Notes: generated from the letters alone by a model not told the origin. 64,000 nucleotides of DNA from Actinoplanes sp. L3-i22 (GCF_019704555.1 NZ_AP024745.1:3480501-3544500), one strand, 5' to 3'; shown: positions 27,667 through 36,029, counted from the first letter of the stretch. A program made the numbers and translations.

Positions 27667-28731
27667 GTGATGTTACGCAGAGGCATGGATGTCGGACCGG
27701 TTGTCGGGCTGCGGCCCCGGATGCACTTCACCCCGCGCGACGGCCGGGTCGGCGACCTCTTCGGGGTGCTCCGGGTCGACGGGCGGTACCACCTCCACTA
27801 CGAGCACCGGACCACGGACGAGCAGGTCACGCGGTGGGGGCTGGCGGTCTCCGACGACCTGGTGATCTGGCGGGAACGCGCGGTCGACGCGGTGCCGGAC
27901 CCGTCCGCCGACCCGCGCTGCGGTTCGGTCGCCGAAGGCCCGGAGGGGACGGTGCTGTTCCACTCCCGTACCGGGGAAGGGGTCTGGCGGGCCGTCTCCG
28001 GGCCGGAAGCGGACAGCTGGCGCGCCGAGCCGGAACGACCGGTGCTCGGTCCGGATCCGGCGGGCTTCAGCGGCCTGCGCGACCCGTTCGTCTGGGCGGT
28101 GCCCGGCGGCGGGTGGCGGATGCTGGTCGCGGCGTCCCCGGCGGCGGGTGGCTCGGCGGTGCTGCAGTACCGCTCGGGCGACCTGCTGACCTGGGACTAC
28201 GACGGGGTGCTGAGCGCGCGCGCGGACGCCAGGTGGGGCTGCCCACGGCTGTTCGAGGTGGACGGCGAGTGGGTGTTGTTCGTGGCGGGCGGCGATGCGG
28301 CGTACGCGATCGGGTCCTATGACGGGCTCGCCTTCACCGCCCGTACCTGGGGAGTTTTTGAATGGGGTGATCTCGGCCCGGCCACGCCGTTCCTGGACGC
28401 GGCCGGGCGCCGGTGTTTCGTCGCCCCGATCGGCGGGTCGTCGTGCAGCGTGCCGTGGATCCTCTCGCTGCGGGCCGACCGCCTGCTGGTCAGCCCGCAC
28501 CCGCACCTGGACCGGTACCTGGTCACCGGGGTGGCCGGCCTGACCGCCTCCGGTGGCGAGGTCCGGGACCACGGCGACGTGATCCTGCGGATGCCGGCCG
28601 GCGGCGAGACCACCGTCCTGGCCGACGCGGACCTGGTCGAGGTGACCGTCGAGGGGGTCAGCGGGCTGGGTGCGGCCCGGCGGGCGTTCCCCGGCGATCC
28701 GGGCGCGCACATCGCCCGGCTCGCGGAATGA
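27667..28731 (+). CDS. GH32-like five-bladed propeller protein, catalytic residues altered
   Basis: A 354-residue protein resembling GH32 beta-fructosidases. RPRMHFTP begins the first blade. The nucleophile motif (normally WMNDPNG) reads RVGDLFG, so only the Asp (residue 30) survives. The RDP motif is intact (Asp139 in LRDPFVW). The acid/base motif (normally ECP) reads GCP with Gly at 191, so the general acid is missing. It may bind fructans or act as a non-catalytic protein. No signal peptide is seen. Start is uncertain: GTG 27667, ATG 27670 or ATG 27685, none with a good ribosome site. Confidence 0.78.
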   Translation: MMLRRGMDVGPVVGLRPRMHFTPRDGRVGDLFGVLRVDGRYHLHYEHRTTDEQVTRWGLAVSDDLVIWRERAVDAVPDPSADPRCGSVAEGPEGTVLFHSRTGEGVWRAVSGPEADSWRAEPERPVLGPDPAGFSGLRDPFVWAVPGGGWRMLVAASPAAGGSAVLQYRSGDLLTWDYDGVLSARADARWGCPRLFEVDGEWVLFVAGGDAAYAIGSYDGLAFTARTWGVFEWGDLGPATPFLDAAGRRCFVAPIGGSSCSVPWILSLRADRLLVSPHPHLDRYLVTGVAGLTASGGEVRDHGDVILRMPAGGETTVLADADLVEVTVEGVSGLGAARRAFPGDPGAHIARLAE

Positions 28732-28791
28732 GCGACCGGTAATTCCCGGGGTTTCTCAAGTGGGTGGGGCACGCTGCCGACCATCAGCGGC

Positions 28792-29742
28792 GTGACTGAG
28801 AACGAGCCCGGGAACGTCTTCGCCTTCGCGAACCGGGACGCCGGCCGGCATCTGCCGAAACCGAGCGCCCCCGACGAACGGCCCCGCTGGGTCGGCCGTG
28901 CCGCCTGGGCCGGCGCGGGCACCGCCGTCGTCCTGCTGATCGGCGGCGGGGCGGTGTACGGCGCCGCCCAGTACGCCCGCGGCAACGTCTGCGCCAGCAT
29001 CCAGGGCATCCGGGCCAACGCCACCGGCATGACCAGCGGCGACTCCCTGGTGATCCCGGACAGCGCGCTGGCCGCCACCGGCCAGAAGCTCAGCGACCAG
29101 GCCCAGTTGCTGATCCTGGACCGTGACCTGGAGAACGCCGTGCAGCGGCTGTCCGTCGACACCGTCCGGCTCCAGGAGGTCGGCGACGCGGGCACCGGGC
29201 CGACCAGCATGCCGCAGCTGATGATCCTGTTCCAGTCGGTCGACGAGCACTTCAAACAGGCGCAGCAGGCGTGCGGGCAGACGGCCGACGGCCTGCTCGC
29301 CACCGGTCTCGGCGGCGCGGTGCTGACCGGCGCGAACAACGCGGCCACGGGCCTCACCCCGGCCCCGGCGGTGACGCCCACGCCGGTGCCGGCGCCGGCC
29401 TATACCGCCTCGCCGGGCGAACTGACCGCGGCGCGCAACGATCTCGCCGCGCGCCGGGACGATCTCACCGACCTGCGCGCCGGGGGCTCGGCGAGTGCGG
29501 CGGACCGGGCGGTCGCGACGTACGAGGTGGCGGCGGCGAAGCAGCGGCTGGCCGACCTCGAGGCGGGCCGGCCCGGGGACTTCCACCAGGCGCTGGAGTT
29601 GCGCGGGGCGACGGCGTACCTGGCCCGGGCCCGGGAGAGCCTGCGCCAGGTCCGGGCGGACGCGTCGGCGGTCGACGCGGACCGGGCGAACGCCCGCGCC
29701 GATGTGACGAAGTGGCAACGGCGGGTCACCGAACTGTCGTAA
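28792..29742 (+). CDS. single-pass membrane protein with extracytoplasmic coiled coil
   Basis: A 316-residue protein of unknown function. About 35 cytoplasmic residues precede one membrane helix (AGAGTAVVLLIGGGAVYGAA, residues 40-60). The outside part has a Pro/Thr-rich linker (about residues 185-205) that separates two helical regions. The last 110 residues are a strong coiled coil (heptads around LAARRDDLTDLR, AAKQRLADLE and ARESLRQVRADAS). GTG 28792 is the only plausible start. It precedes the ABC transporter pair by 79 bp on the same strand and could be an accessory protein of it (inference). Confidence 0.75.
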   Translation: MTENEPGNVFAFANRDAGRHLPKPSAPDERPRWVGRAAWAGAGTAVVLLIGGGAVYGAAQYARGNVCASIQGIRANATGMTSGDSLVIPDSALAATGQKLSDQAQLLILDRDLENAVQRLSVDTVRLQEVGDAGTGPTSMPQLMILFQSVDEHFKQAQQACGQTADGLLATGLGGAVLTGANNAATGLTPAPAVTPTPVPAPAYTASPGELTAARNDLAARRDDLTDLRAGGSASAADRAVATYEVAAAKQRLADLEAGRPGDFHQALELRGATAYLARARESLRQVRADASAVDADRANARADVTKWQRRVTELS

Positions 29743-29821
29743 TCCGGTAGGGCTGGCACTACCTCGAAGACTCACGATGGCAGGAGTGTGCCCGGGCCGC
29801 GGCCCGAGCAGGATCTGAGGC

Positions 29822-30568
29822 ATGGATCCCCTGCTCGACCTGCGTGGAGTCCGCCGCCGGCACGGCCGCGGAGCCGGCGCGGTCACCGCCCTCGACTCGC
29901 TCACCCTGGGCTTCGGGGCGGGCACGTTCACCGCCGTGATGGGCCCGTCCGGCTCCGGCAAGAGCACGCTGCTGCAGTGCGCCGCCGGGCTGGACAAACC
30001 CGACGCGGGCACGGTGACGCTCGACGGCGCCGAGCTGACCACGCTGTCCGAGACCGAGCTGACGTTGCTCCGGCGCGACCGGATCGGGTTCGTCTTCCAG
30101 TCGTTCAACCTGCTGCCCTCGCTGACCGCGGAACAGAACGTCGCGCTCCCGCTGCGCCTCGGTGGCCGCCGGCCGGGCCGCCGCCAGGTGCGGGACATGC
30201 TCGCCGCCGTCGGCCTCGCCGACCGTGGTGGGCACCGCCCGGCCCAGCTCTCCGGCGGCCAGCAGCAGCGGGTCGCGATCGCCCGCGCGCTGATCACCCG
30301 CCCGGCGGTGCTGTTCGCCGACGAGCCGACCGGCGCGCTCGACTCGTCGACCGGGCGCGGCGTCCTCGACCTGATGCGGGACATGGTCGACCGGCACGGC
30401 CAGACCATCGTGATGGTCACCCACGATCCGGTCGCCGCCGCCCGGGCGGACCGGGTCGTCTTCCTGGTCGACGGGCGGGTCGCGGGCGAGCGCCCGGCGA
30501 TGTCCGCGGCCGCCGTCGCCGACCTGATGACCAGCCTCGAGTCCGGCCTGGCGGTCGAGTCGTGCTGA
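29822..30568 (+). CDS. ABC transporter ATPase, MacB/LolD type
   Basis: A 248-residue ATPase: Walker A GPSGSGKSTLL, Q-loop FVFQSFNLLPSLTAEQNVALP, signature LSGGQQQRVAIARALI, Walker B VLFADEPTGALD and the switch His in VTHDPVAA. The PSLTAEQNV wording after the Q-loop is characteristic of mechanotransmission-type ATPases that pair with FtsX-fold permeases. It overlaps the next gene by 7 nt, so the two are coupled. GGATCTGAGG precedes the ATG. Confidence 0.95.
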   Translation: MDPLLDLRGVRRRHGRGAGAVTALDSLTLGFGAGTFTAVMGPSGSGKSTLLQCAAGLDKPDAGTVTLDGAELTTLSETELTLLRRDRIGFVFQSFNLLPSLTAEQNVALPLRLGGRRPGRRQVRDMLAAVGLADRGGHRPAQLSGGQQQRVAIARALITRPAVLFADEPTGALDSSTGRGVLDLMRDMVDRHGQTIVMVTHDPVAAARADRVVFLVDGRVAGERPAMSAAAVADLMTSLESGLAVESC

Positions 30569-33159
30569 GCCTCGCCGTGCAGACGCTGCGGGCCCGGTGG
30601 GCCGGGTTTGTCGGCGTGTTCGTGGCGCTGGCGCTCGGGGTCGGCCTGCTCACCGTGACCGGGCTGTCGATCGCCGCGACGATCCGCGCGGAGCGCTCCC
30701 CGGTCTGGTTCACCGGGGCCGCCGTGGTCGCCGTCCCGTCGGACACGATCACCGTGCGGGTGGGGGAGGGCGACGGCTCGTTCGAGACCTCGAACACCGT
30801 CGGGGAGCGGCCGGGGATCCCCGCCGCCGCGGTCGCCCGGCTCGCCGCGCTGCCCGGTGCGGTGACCGACCGGCGGATCCCGGCGATGGCCGGCGACGTC
30901 GCGGTCGACGTGCACCCGTGGGCGAGCGCGGCGCTGCATCCGGCCGCGCTGACCGCCGGGCGTCCGCCCGCCGCCGAGGGGGAGGCGGTGGTCACGGCCG
31001 CTTCCGGGCGGCGGGTCGGTGACCTTCTCGGGGTACGGACCGGGCAGGGCACGTTCAGCTGGCGGGTCACCGGCGTGGCCGGCGGGCCGGACGCCGTCTA
31101 CGTGAGCGATGCCGCGGCGGCCGGGCTCGCCGGTGGGCGGGTCGACGCGATCGGGTTCGCCGATGCCGGGGCGGCCGATCGCGTACGGGAGGCGGGTCTC
31201 GAAGCGCTGACCGGCGACCGCCGCAGCCGGGCCGAACCGGACGGTGATCGCGCCCTGCTGACCGACACGGTGGCGCTGCTCGGGACGTTCAGCGGGATCG
31301 CGGTCTTCGTGTCGATCTTCGTGGTGGCCGGGACGTTCGCGTTCGCGGTCAGCCAGCGGCGACGGGAGATGGCGCTGCTGCGTGCGGCCGGAGCTACCCC
31401 GCGGCAGGTGCGGCGGCTGGTCCTCGGCGAGGCGCTGCTCGCCGCCGGGCTCGCCACGATCGCCGGGTCCGCGCTCGGGCTGCTGGTCGCGCCGGGGTGC
31501 GGGCGCTGGCTGGCCGGGCACGGCCTGGCGCCGGCCGGCTTCGCCGTCCGCTACAACCCGTGGGCGATGCTCGCCGCCGCCGGCGCGGGCCTGCTGGTCG
31601 CCTTTCTCGGTACGTGGGCGGCCGCGCGCCGGGCCGGCAAGGTGCGGCCGGTCGAGGCGCTGCGCGAGGCGTCCGTGGACCGGCGGGTGATGACCGTCCC
31701 GCGGTGGATCTTCGGGCTGCTCTTCGCCGGCGGGGCGACCGCGATGGTGGCCGCCGGTGGCTCGGTCTCCGGGGAGGACGCGATCGCGCTGACGTTCTTC
31801 TCGGCGTACCTCGCGCTGATCGCGGTCGTGCTGTTCGCGCCGCTGATCGCCCCACTGATGATCCGGGTGCTGACCGGCCCGCTGCCCGGGGTGACCGTGC
31901 AGATCGCCCGGAGCAACGCGCTCACCTCCGTCCGGCGGACCGCGTCCACGGCCGCCCCGGTGCTGATCACGGTCGGGCTGGCCGCCACCATCCTGTCCTC
32001 CAGCGCGACCGCCCAGCGGGCCGACGAGCTCGCCTCCCGCGCCCGGATCTCCGCGTCGTCGCTGGTCAGCGCGGCGGACCAGGTCGGCGTCCCGGCCGCC
32101 GCGGTGACCGCCCTGCGCGGGGTGCCCGGGGTCACCGCGGCGGTGCCGGTGCACAGCACGTCGGCGTTCATGCTCACCGGGGACACCGTCGAGCTGATCT
32201 CCGCGGAGTACGTCGGCGCCGGCATCGAGCAGGTCTGGCACCTGCCGGCGGCGGCCGGCTCGCTGCGTGACCCGGACACCGTCGTGGTCAGCTCGGACCT
32301 GGCGCGGTCCCGGGGCTGGCGGGTGGGGGACCGGATCCTGCTCTGGCAGGCGGACACGACACCGATCCGGCCGCGGGTGGTCGCCGTCCTGCCGCCGAGT
32401 CTCGACCTCGGCTACACGGTCCTGCTGCCCTATCCGCCCACCGCCGCCACCGCCGCCGCCACCGCCGATGCCACCGCCACCGCCACCGCCACCGCCGCCA
32501 CCGCCGCCGCCGATGCCACCGCCGCCGCCGCTGCTGATGCCGCTGCCGTTGATGCAGCCGCTGCTGCTCAGGGTGCGGGTGCTGTCGAGCAGGGTGCCGG
32601 GGCCGGGGCTGGTCACCGGGCGGTTGGCGCTGATGCCGTCTACCTGGCCGGGGATGCGGATCCGGCGGCGCTCGCCGCGGTCGTCGGGCCGGCCGGGGAG
32701 ATCGCGACGCCGGACGCCTACTTCGCCGCGCTGGCCGACCAGGCGAACCGGATGAACAACGTCGCGATGCTCGCCCTGCTCGGCCTGACCCTGCTCTACA
32801 CCGCGATCGCCATCGCGAACACGCTGGTCATGTCCACCGCCGACCGGGCGCGCGACATCGCGGTCCTGCGCCTGGGCGGCGCCACCCCACGCCAGGTCCT
32901 GACCCTGATCGCCGCCGAGACCGGCACGGTCGTCGCGGTCGCCGTCCTGCTCGCCGCCGGCGTCACCACGGCGCTGCTCCTCGGCCTCCGGGCCCGCCTG
33001 CACGACCTGATCGCCACCGTCGAGATCACCGCACCGTGGGCCCTGATCGGCGGCATCACCGCGGCCTGCGTCCTGGTCGCCTTCGCCGCAAGCCTGATCC
33101 CGGCGGCGCTGCTGCTGCGCACCCCACCCATCGCCCTGGCCTCACTCCGGGACGCTTGA
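30562..33159 (+). CDS. FtsX/MacB-like permease with an internal Ala/Thr repeat insert
   Basis: An 865-residue permease with a duplicated FtsX-like layout. The first half has a membrane helix at the N terminus, a large extracytoplasmic domain and three helices at about 230-375. The second half repeats this, with the last helices at about 735-850. Members move lipids, peptides or drugs, or regulate hydrolases outside the membrane. GTG 30562 overlaps the ATPase stop. Residues about 625-672 are an Ala/Thr/Asp low-complexity stretch from a trinucleotide repeat, in the second extracytoplasmic domain. The 8 kb antisense frame here is a shadow. Confidence 0.9.
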   Translation: MLSLAVQTLRARWAGFVGVFVALALGVGLLTVTGLSIAATIRAERSPVWFTGAAVVAVPSDTITVRVGEGDGSFETSNTVGERPGIPAAAVARLAALPGAVTDRRIPAMAGDVAVDVHPWASAALHPAALTAGRPPAAEGEAVVTAASGRRVGDLLGVRTGQGTFSWRVTGVAGGPDAVYVSDAAAAGLAGGRVDAIGFADAGAADRVREAGLEALTGDRRSRAEPDGDRALLTDTVALLGTFSGIAVFVSIFVVAGTFAFAVSQRRREMALLRAAGATPRQVRRLVLGEALLAAGLATIAGSALGLLVAPGCGRWLAGHGLAPAGFAVRYNPWAMLAAAGAGLLVAFLGTWAAARRAGKVRPVEALREASVDRRVMTVPRWIFGLLFAGGATAMVAAGGSVSGEDAIALTFFSAYLALIAVVLFAPLIAPLMIRVLTGPLPGVTVQIARSNALTSVRRTASTAAPVLITVGLAATILSSSATAQRADELASRARISASSLVSAADQVGVPAAAVTALRGVPGVTAAVPVHSTSAFMLTGDTVELISAEYVGAGIEQVWHLPAAAGSLRDPDTVVVSSDLARSRGWRVGDRILLWQADTTPIRPRVVAVLPPSLDLGYTVLLPYPPTAATAAATADATATATATAATAAADATAAAAADAAAVDAAAAAQGAGAVEQGAGAGAGHRAVGADAVYLAGDADPAALAAVVGPAGEIATPDAYFAALADQANRMNNVAMLALLGLTLLYTAIAIANTLVMSTADRARDIAVLRLGGATPRQVLTLIAAETGTVVAVAVLLAAGVTTALLLGLRARLHDLIATVEITAPWALIGGITAACVLVAFAASLIPAALLLRTPPIALASLRDA
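32437..32575 (+). repeat. GCC/ACC trinucleotide tract inside the permease gene
   Basis: About 140 bp of GCC, ACC, GAT and GCT triplets, best read as degenerate (GCCACC)n and (GCCGCC)n. It encodes an Ala/Thr/Asp run. Triplet period keeps the frame, so length changes alter only a loop. Confidence 0.85.
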
Positions 33160-33161
33160 TG

Positions 33162-33215
33162 GCCCGCGCCGGCCCCCGCGCCCGCGCCGGCCCCCGCGCC
33201 CGCGCCGGCCCCCGC
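33162..33215 (+). repeat. 18-bp tandem repeat after the permease gene; gene-free stretch to 33602
   Basis: Three perfect copies of GCCCGCGCCGGCCCCCGC begin 3 nt after the permease stop. Degenerate copies (GCCGGCTCTTGCGCC and GCCGGCCCCAGC types) continue to about 33310. I see no convincing gene from 33160 to 33602. Short frames on both strands are repeat translations rich in Ala, Gly, Arg and Pro. The last 15 bp hold the TAGGGT promoter box of the HAD gene. Confidence 0.85.
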
Positions 33216-33602
33216 GCCGGCTCTTGCGCCCGCGCCGGCTCTTGAGCCGGTTCCTGCGCCGGCCCCAGCCCCAGCGCCGGCCCCAGCGCCAGCGCCCGCG
33301 CCCGTTCCGGCGGCTGCGCGCCCGAGTCCGGGTCGGCGCTCTCGCCTGTGCTGGCGCTCTCGTCCTCGTCCTCGCCGGCATCCGCACGCCGCTCGGTGAG
33401 GCCGGCCGTGTGGGCTCGGCCGGTTCTTCGCGGACCACCAGCGGTGCCGGAGTGATGTCGGCCGTTGCCGGGTCGCTCTCGGGCGCTGGACATGCTGCCG
33501 AGGACCTCCTGCCCGGGAGCTGGAAGCTTGAGGGCGGTGGTGGGGCCGGGGTGTGTGCCTGGCCACGGCGGGGAGGTGGGGTGGGCGGTTAGGGTCGGCG
33601 GC

Positions 33603-34322
33603 ATGCTGGAGGACGCTGGGCTGCCGTTTGACGCTGTGCTGTTCGACTGTGACGGGGTGCTGGTCGACTCGGAGCGGATCACGAACGCTGTGCTGCGGGG
33701 GATGTTGCACGAGCTGGGATGGCTGGTCAGCGAGGCGGACTGTTTTCGGCTGTTCGTGGGGCGGGCGCTCGTGGACGAGGTCGGGGTGATCACCGCGCGT
33801 ACCGGGTTCACGGTCACCGACGAGTGGATCGCCGAGTTCCGCCGGCGTCGGAACGAGGCTCTCCTGCTTGATCTGGAGGCCATTCCGGGGGCGGTGGCGG
33901 CGGCCCGGGAGATTGATCGGGCGTTCGGCGGGCGGCTCGCCTGTGCCAGCGGGGCGGATCGTCCGAAGATCGAACTGCAGCTTCGCAAGGTGGGGCTGGA
34001 TCAGGTCTTCGCCGGCAAGATCTTCAGTGGCATGGAGATGGCCCGCAGCAAGCCCGCGCCGGATGTCTACCTGGCCGCGGCGGCCGCGCTGGGTGTGGAC
34101 CCCGCCCGTGCCGCTGTTGTCGAGGACACCGCTACCGGTGTCCGGGCCGGGGTGGCGGCCGGTGCGACGGTGTTCGGCTACTGCCCGGCCGGGAGTCCGG
34201 CGCACCACGCGCCGCAGGTGCTGCTGGAAGCCGGTGCCACCCACATCTTCGCCGACATGGCCGATCTTCCTGGCCTGCTCACCCGTCGCTCAGCCCCGCC
34301 GCTGACGGCGACCGCCCTCTGA
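33603..34322 (+). CDS. HAD-superfamily phosphatase, beta-phosphoglucomutase-like subgroup
   Basis: A 239-residue HAD hydrolase. Motif I is DCDGVLVDSE (both catalytic Asp present), motif II Ser in CASGAD, motif III Lys in RSKPAPD and motif IV acidic residues in VEDTATG. The helical cap is residues about 25-85. Substrate is likely a small phosphorylated metabolite; the family covers phosphoglucomutases, sugar phosphatases and phosphonatases, so no closer name is given. TAGGGT stands 7 nt before the ATG with no Shine-Dalgarno sequence, suggesting a leaderless mRNA. Confidence 0.92.
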   Translation: MLEDAGLPFDAVLFDCDGVLVDSERITNAVLRGMLHELGWLVSEADCFRLFVGRALVDEVGVITARTGFTVTDEWIAEFRRRRNEALLLDLEAIPGAVAAAREIDRAFGGRLACASGADRPKIELQLRKVGLDQVFAGKIFSGMEMARSKPAPDVYLAAAAALGVDPARAAVVEDTATGVRAGVAAGATVFGYCPAGSPAHHAPQVLLEAGATHIFADMADLPGLLTRRSAPPLTATAL

Positions 34323-34379
34323 CCGCCCCGCCCGACCGAGGGCCCGCCGCCGATCCGCGCACCCGACCCGACGGGGCCG

Positions 34380-34657
34380 GGGGGCCGGGCAGGGCGGCAG
34401 GGGCAGGGCTGAGACCGGCAGGGCAGGGCAGGGCAGCGCAGGGCGGCGGCTGGCAGGGCAGCGCAGCGCAGGGCGGCGGCTGGCGGGGCAGCGCAGGGGG
34501 CGTCGGCCGGGTTGGGGCAAGGTGGGGCTGGCCAGCAGCGCAGGCCCAGGCCGGGCTTGGGGCGGCAGGGCAGCGCAGGGTGCGGGCTGGAGTTGGGGCA
34601 AGACGGGGCTTGGGCGGCAGGGCAGCCCCGGGCGCGGGCCGGGCTGGGGCTGGGTGG
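34380..34657. repeat. degenerate G-rich tandem repeats in a 335-bp gene-free gap
   Basis: Between the stops of two convergent genes (34323-34657) the DNA is a mosaic of GGCAGGGCAGCGCAGGG-type units. A 19-mer GCGCAGGGCGGCGGCTGGC occurs exactly at 34436-34454 and 34466-34484, 30 bp apart. A larger unit containing TTGGGGCAAG-(G/A)(T/C)GGGGCT recurs about 80 bp later. Frames through it are compositional only. I see no gene here. Confidence 0.8.
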
Positions 34658-35191
34658 TCAGGTGGTCAGGTAGGCGTTGGACCAGACGGTGAAGCTGTCG
34701 CCGAATTCGGACTGGGCCTGGGCCAGGAGCGCGTCCGGGTTGTCGGTGGGGGAGAGGGCGAAATTCTCCGCCAGCCAGGTGACGAACTGGGCGTGGGCGT
34801 CGCTGGGGGTCTGGTCCTCGGTGCGGTAGTAGTAGGCGTCGTCCCAGTCGACTGAGATTTCTGTGTCGTAGGCCAGCAGCTGGAACAGTTCGCGCAGGTT
34901 GCGGGCGACCACGTGCTGGCCGCCCTCGTCGCCGAAGACGACGACCGGGAGGGTGGCCAGGTCGGTGCGGCTGTCGACGTGCCACAGGGCGTAGAACGAA
35001 CCGCCGCCGGTGGCCCGGGCGAACGGGGTCAGCCGGGCCAGGAAGTCCGGGTCCTTCGACCAGCCGGCCGCCAGCCCCGATCGATCGCCGAAGTCGTCGA
35101 GGCCGAAGCCGTCGGCATACGCCTCGTAGCCCACCTCGTCCTGAAATGCCTTGAGCAGGTTCAGCTCAGGCACCGGCGAATACTCGGCCAC
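34658..35191 (-). CDS. hypothetical protein, possibly SUKH-like
   Basis: A 177-residue acidic cytoplasmic protein. The GTG at 35191 has GGGAGG 5 nt upstream; a longer start (ATG 35206) lacks a spaced ribosome site. Visible pattern: GGGSFYALWHVDSRTDLATLPVVVFGDEGG, then HVVARNLRELFQLLAYDTE. This resembles SMI1/KNR4 (SUKH)-type proteins, which often act as immunity proteins, but I am not sure of the family. No toxin gene is adjacent. The stop codon is inside an 8-bp tandem duplication (GGTGGTCA twice, 34653-34668). Confidence 0.7.
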   Translation of the reverse strand: MAEYSPVPELNLLKAFQDEVGYEAYADGFGLDDFGDRSGLAAGWSKDPDFLARLTPFARATGGGSFYALWHVDSRTDLATLPVVVFGDEGGQHVVARNLRELFQLLAYDTEISVDWDDAYYYRTEDQTPSDAHAQFVTWLAENFALSPTDNPDALLAQAQSEFGDSFTVWSNAYLTT

Positions 35192-35322
35192 GGCCGCCTC
35201 CCACATCCTCGCTTACCGCCCCGAGCCTATCGCCCACCCCCGACAGAACCCTCGCCGATCGATTTCGGACACGCCCGGGACGTGAACCGGGGCCGCTGCG
35301 GCTGAAGGTGACAGGACGAGCG

Positions 35323-35446
35323 GCGAGAGCGGGCGGCAAAGGCCCAAGGCCAAGGACGCGAGCGGCGGCAAAAGGCCCAAGGCCGAAGACGCGAGCGGCG
35401 GCAAAAGGCCGAAGACGAGAGGGAAGACGAGAGAGGGAAGACGAGA
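35323..35446 (+). repeat. 33-bp tandem repeat in a gene-free gap
   Basis: The 315-bp gap 35207-35522 has no gene I can support. It holds three units of a 33-bp repeat rich in GGCAAAAGGCCCAAGGCC (35323-35357, 35358-35390 and a third with a 7-bp deletion, 35391-35416). Two copies of GGGAAGACGAGAGA follow. A Lys/Arg-rich 72-codon frame (35308-35526) reads through, but the repeat explains it. The ECF41-type promoter lies at the end of the gap. Confidence 0.85.
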
Positions 35447-35459
35447 CCTGGGTCACTGG

Positions 35460-35486
35460 CGTCACAATCCGGCGGGGAGCGGTGTC
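35460..35486 (+). promoter_or_regulatory. candidate ECF41 (SigJ) promoter of doxX-sigJ
   Basis: CGTCACA at 35460-35466, 16 bp, then TGTC at 35483-35486. The published ECF41 promoter is TGTCACA-N16-CGTC, so each box has one mismatch and the spacer is exact. It lies 37 bp before the doxX start and upstream of the sigJ gene, as expected for autoregulation. Confidence 0.6.
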
Positions 35487-35522
35487 TGGATGCCGAATCC
35501 GAACAACAACCGGGAGCGCCCC

Positions 35523-35900
35523 ATGAACACCGCACTCTGGATCGCCGGCGGTCAGCTCGCCTTCGTCGCGCTGGTCGGCGGCATCTCCAAGACCTTCGTC
35601 CCGAAGGAGAAGCTCGCCGCCGCCCCCGGCGGCCAGTGGACCAGGAACGCGAGCACCGGCTTCGTGAAAACCCTCGGCGTCCTCGAGATCCTGGCCGCGT
35701 TCGGTCTGATCCTGCCGGCCCTGACCGGCATCGCCCCGGTACTCGTGCCGATCACCGCGGCCTGCTGGATCCTGCTGATGATCGGTGCGCTGATCACGCA
35801 CTACCGGAACGAGGGAATCAGCCGGATCATGCTGTTGAACATCGTCTATCTCGGCCTCGCCGCGTTCATCGCACTGGGCCGCCTGACGGTCGCCGCCTGA
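35523..35900 (+). CDS. DoxX-family membrane protein
   Basis: A 125-residue protein with four membrane helices (ALWIAGGQLAFVALVGG, VLEILAAFGLILPAL, VLVPITAACWILLMIG and a C-terminal helix). The pattern KTLGVLEILAAFGLILPALTG is typical of small DoxX proteins. GGGAG lies 6 nt before the ATG at 35523. It stands directly upstream of an ECF41 sigma factor, a common partner arrangement: ECF41 genes usually neighbour a redox or DoxX-type gene. Its stop codon begins a 16-bp tandem repeat. Confidence 0.9.
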   Translation: MNTALWIAGGQLAFVALVGGISKTFVPKEKLAAAPGGQWTRNASTGFVKTLGVLEILAAFGLILPALTGIAPVLVPITAACWILLMIGALITHYRNEGISRIMLLNIVYLGLAAFIALGRLTVAA

Positions 35901-35996
35901 ACAGAGCCGCCTGAAAACAGAGCCGCCTGAAAACAGAGCCGCCTGAAAACAGAGCCGCCTGAAAACAAAGCCGGCTGAAAACAAAGCCGGCTGGTC
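35901..35996 (+). repeat. 16-bp tandem repeat at the doxX stop
   Basis: ACAGAGCCGCCTGAAA is present in four perfect copies (35901-35964), then a variant ACAAAGCCGGCTGAAA and a partial sixth copy. The GCCGCCTGA core is the last two codons and stop of doxX, so every unit carries a TGA. It fills most of the 129 bp between doxX and sigJ. Confidence 0.93.
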
Positions 35997-36029
35997 GAGA
36001 GAACCACCCGCTGGGAAAGGATTCACGTC

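Noticed and set aside
28756..33003. A 1,415-codon minus-strand frame with long Gly runs
   Set aside because: It is antisense to the ABC transporter genes; its Gly runs come from the GCC/ACC tract.
32437..33310. Repeat arrays as a CRISPR
   Set aside because: No conserved repeat of 23-40 bp separated by unique spacers; units are contiguous. No Cas genes.
33224..33592. 122-codon plus-strand frame and minus-strand frames between the permease and HAD genes
   Set aside because: All translate the 18-bp repeat; no ribosome site and no bias after the repeat ends.
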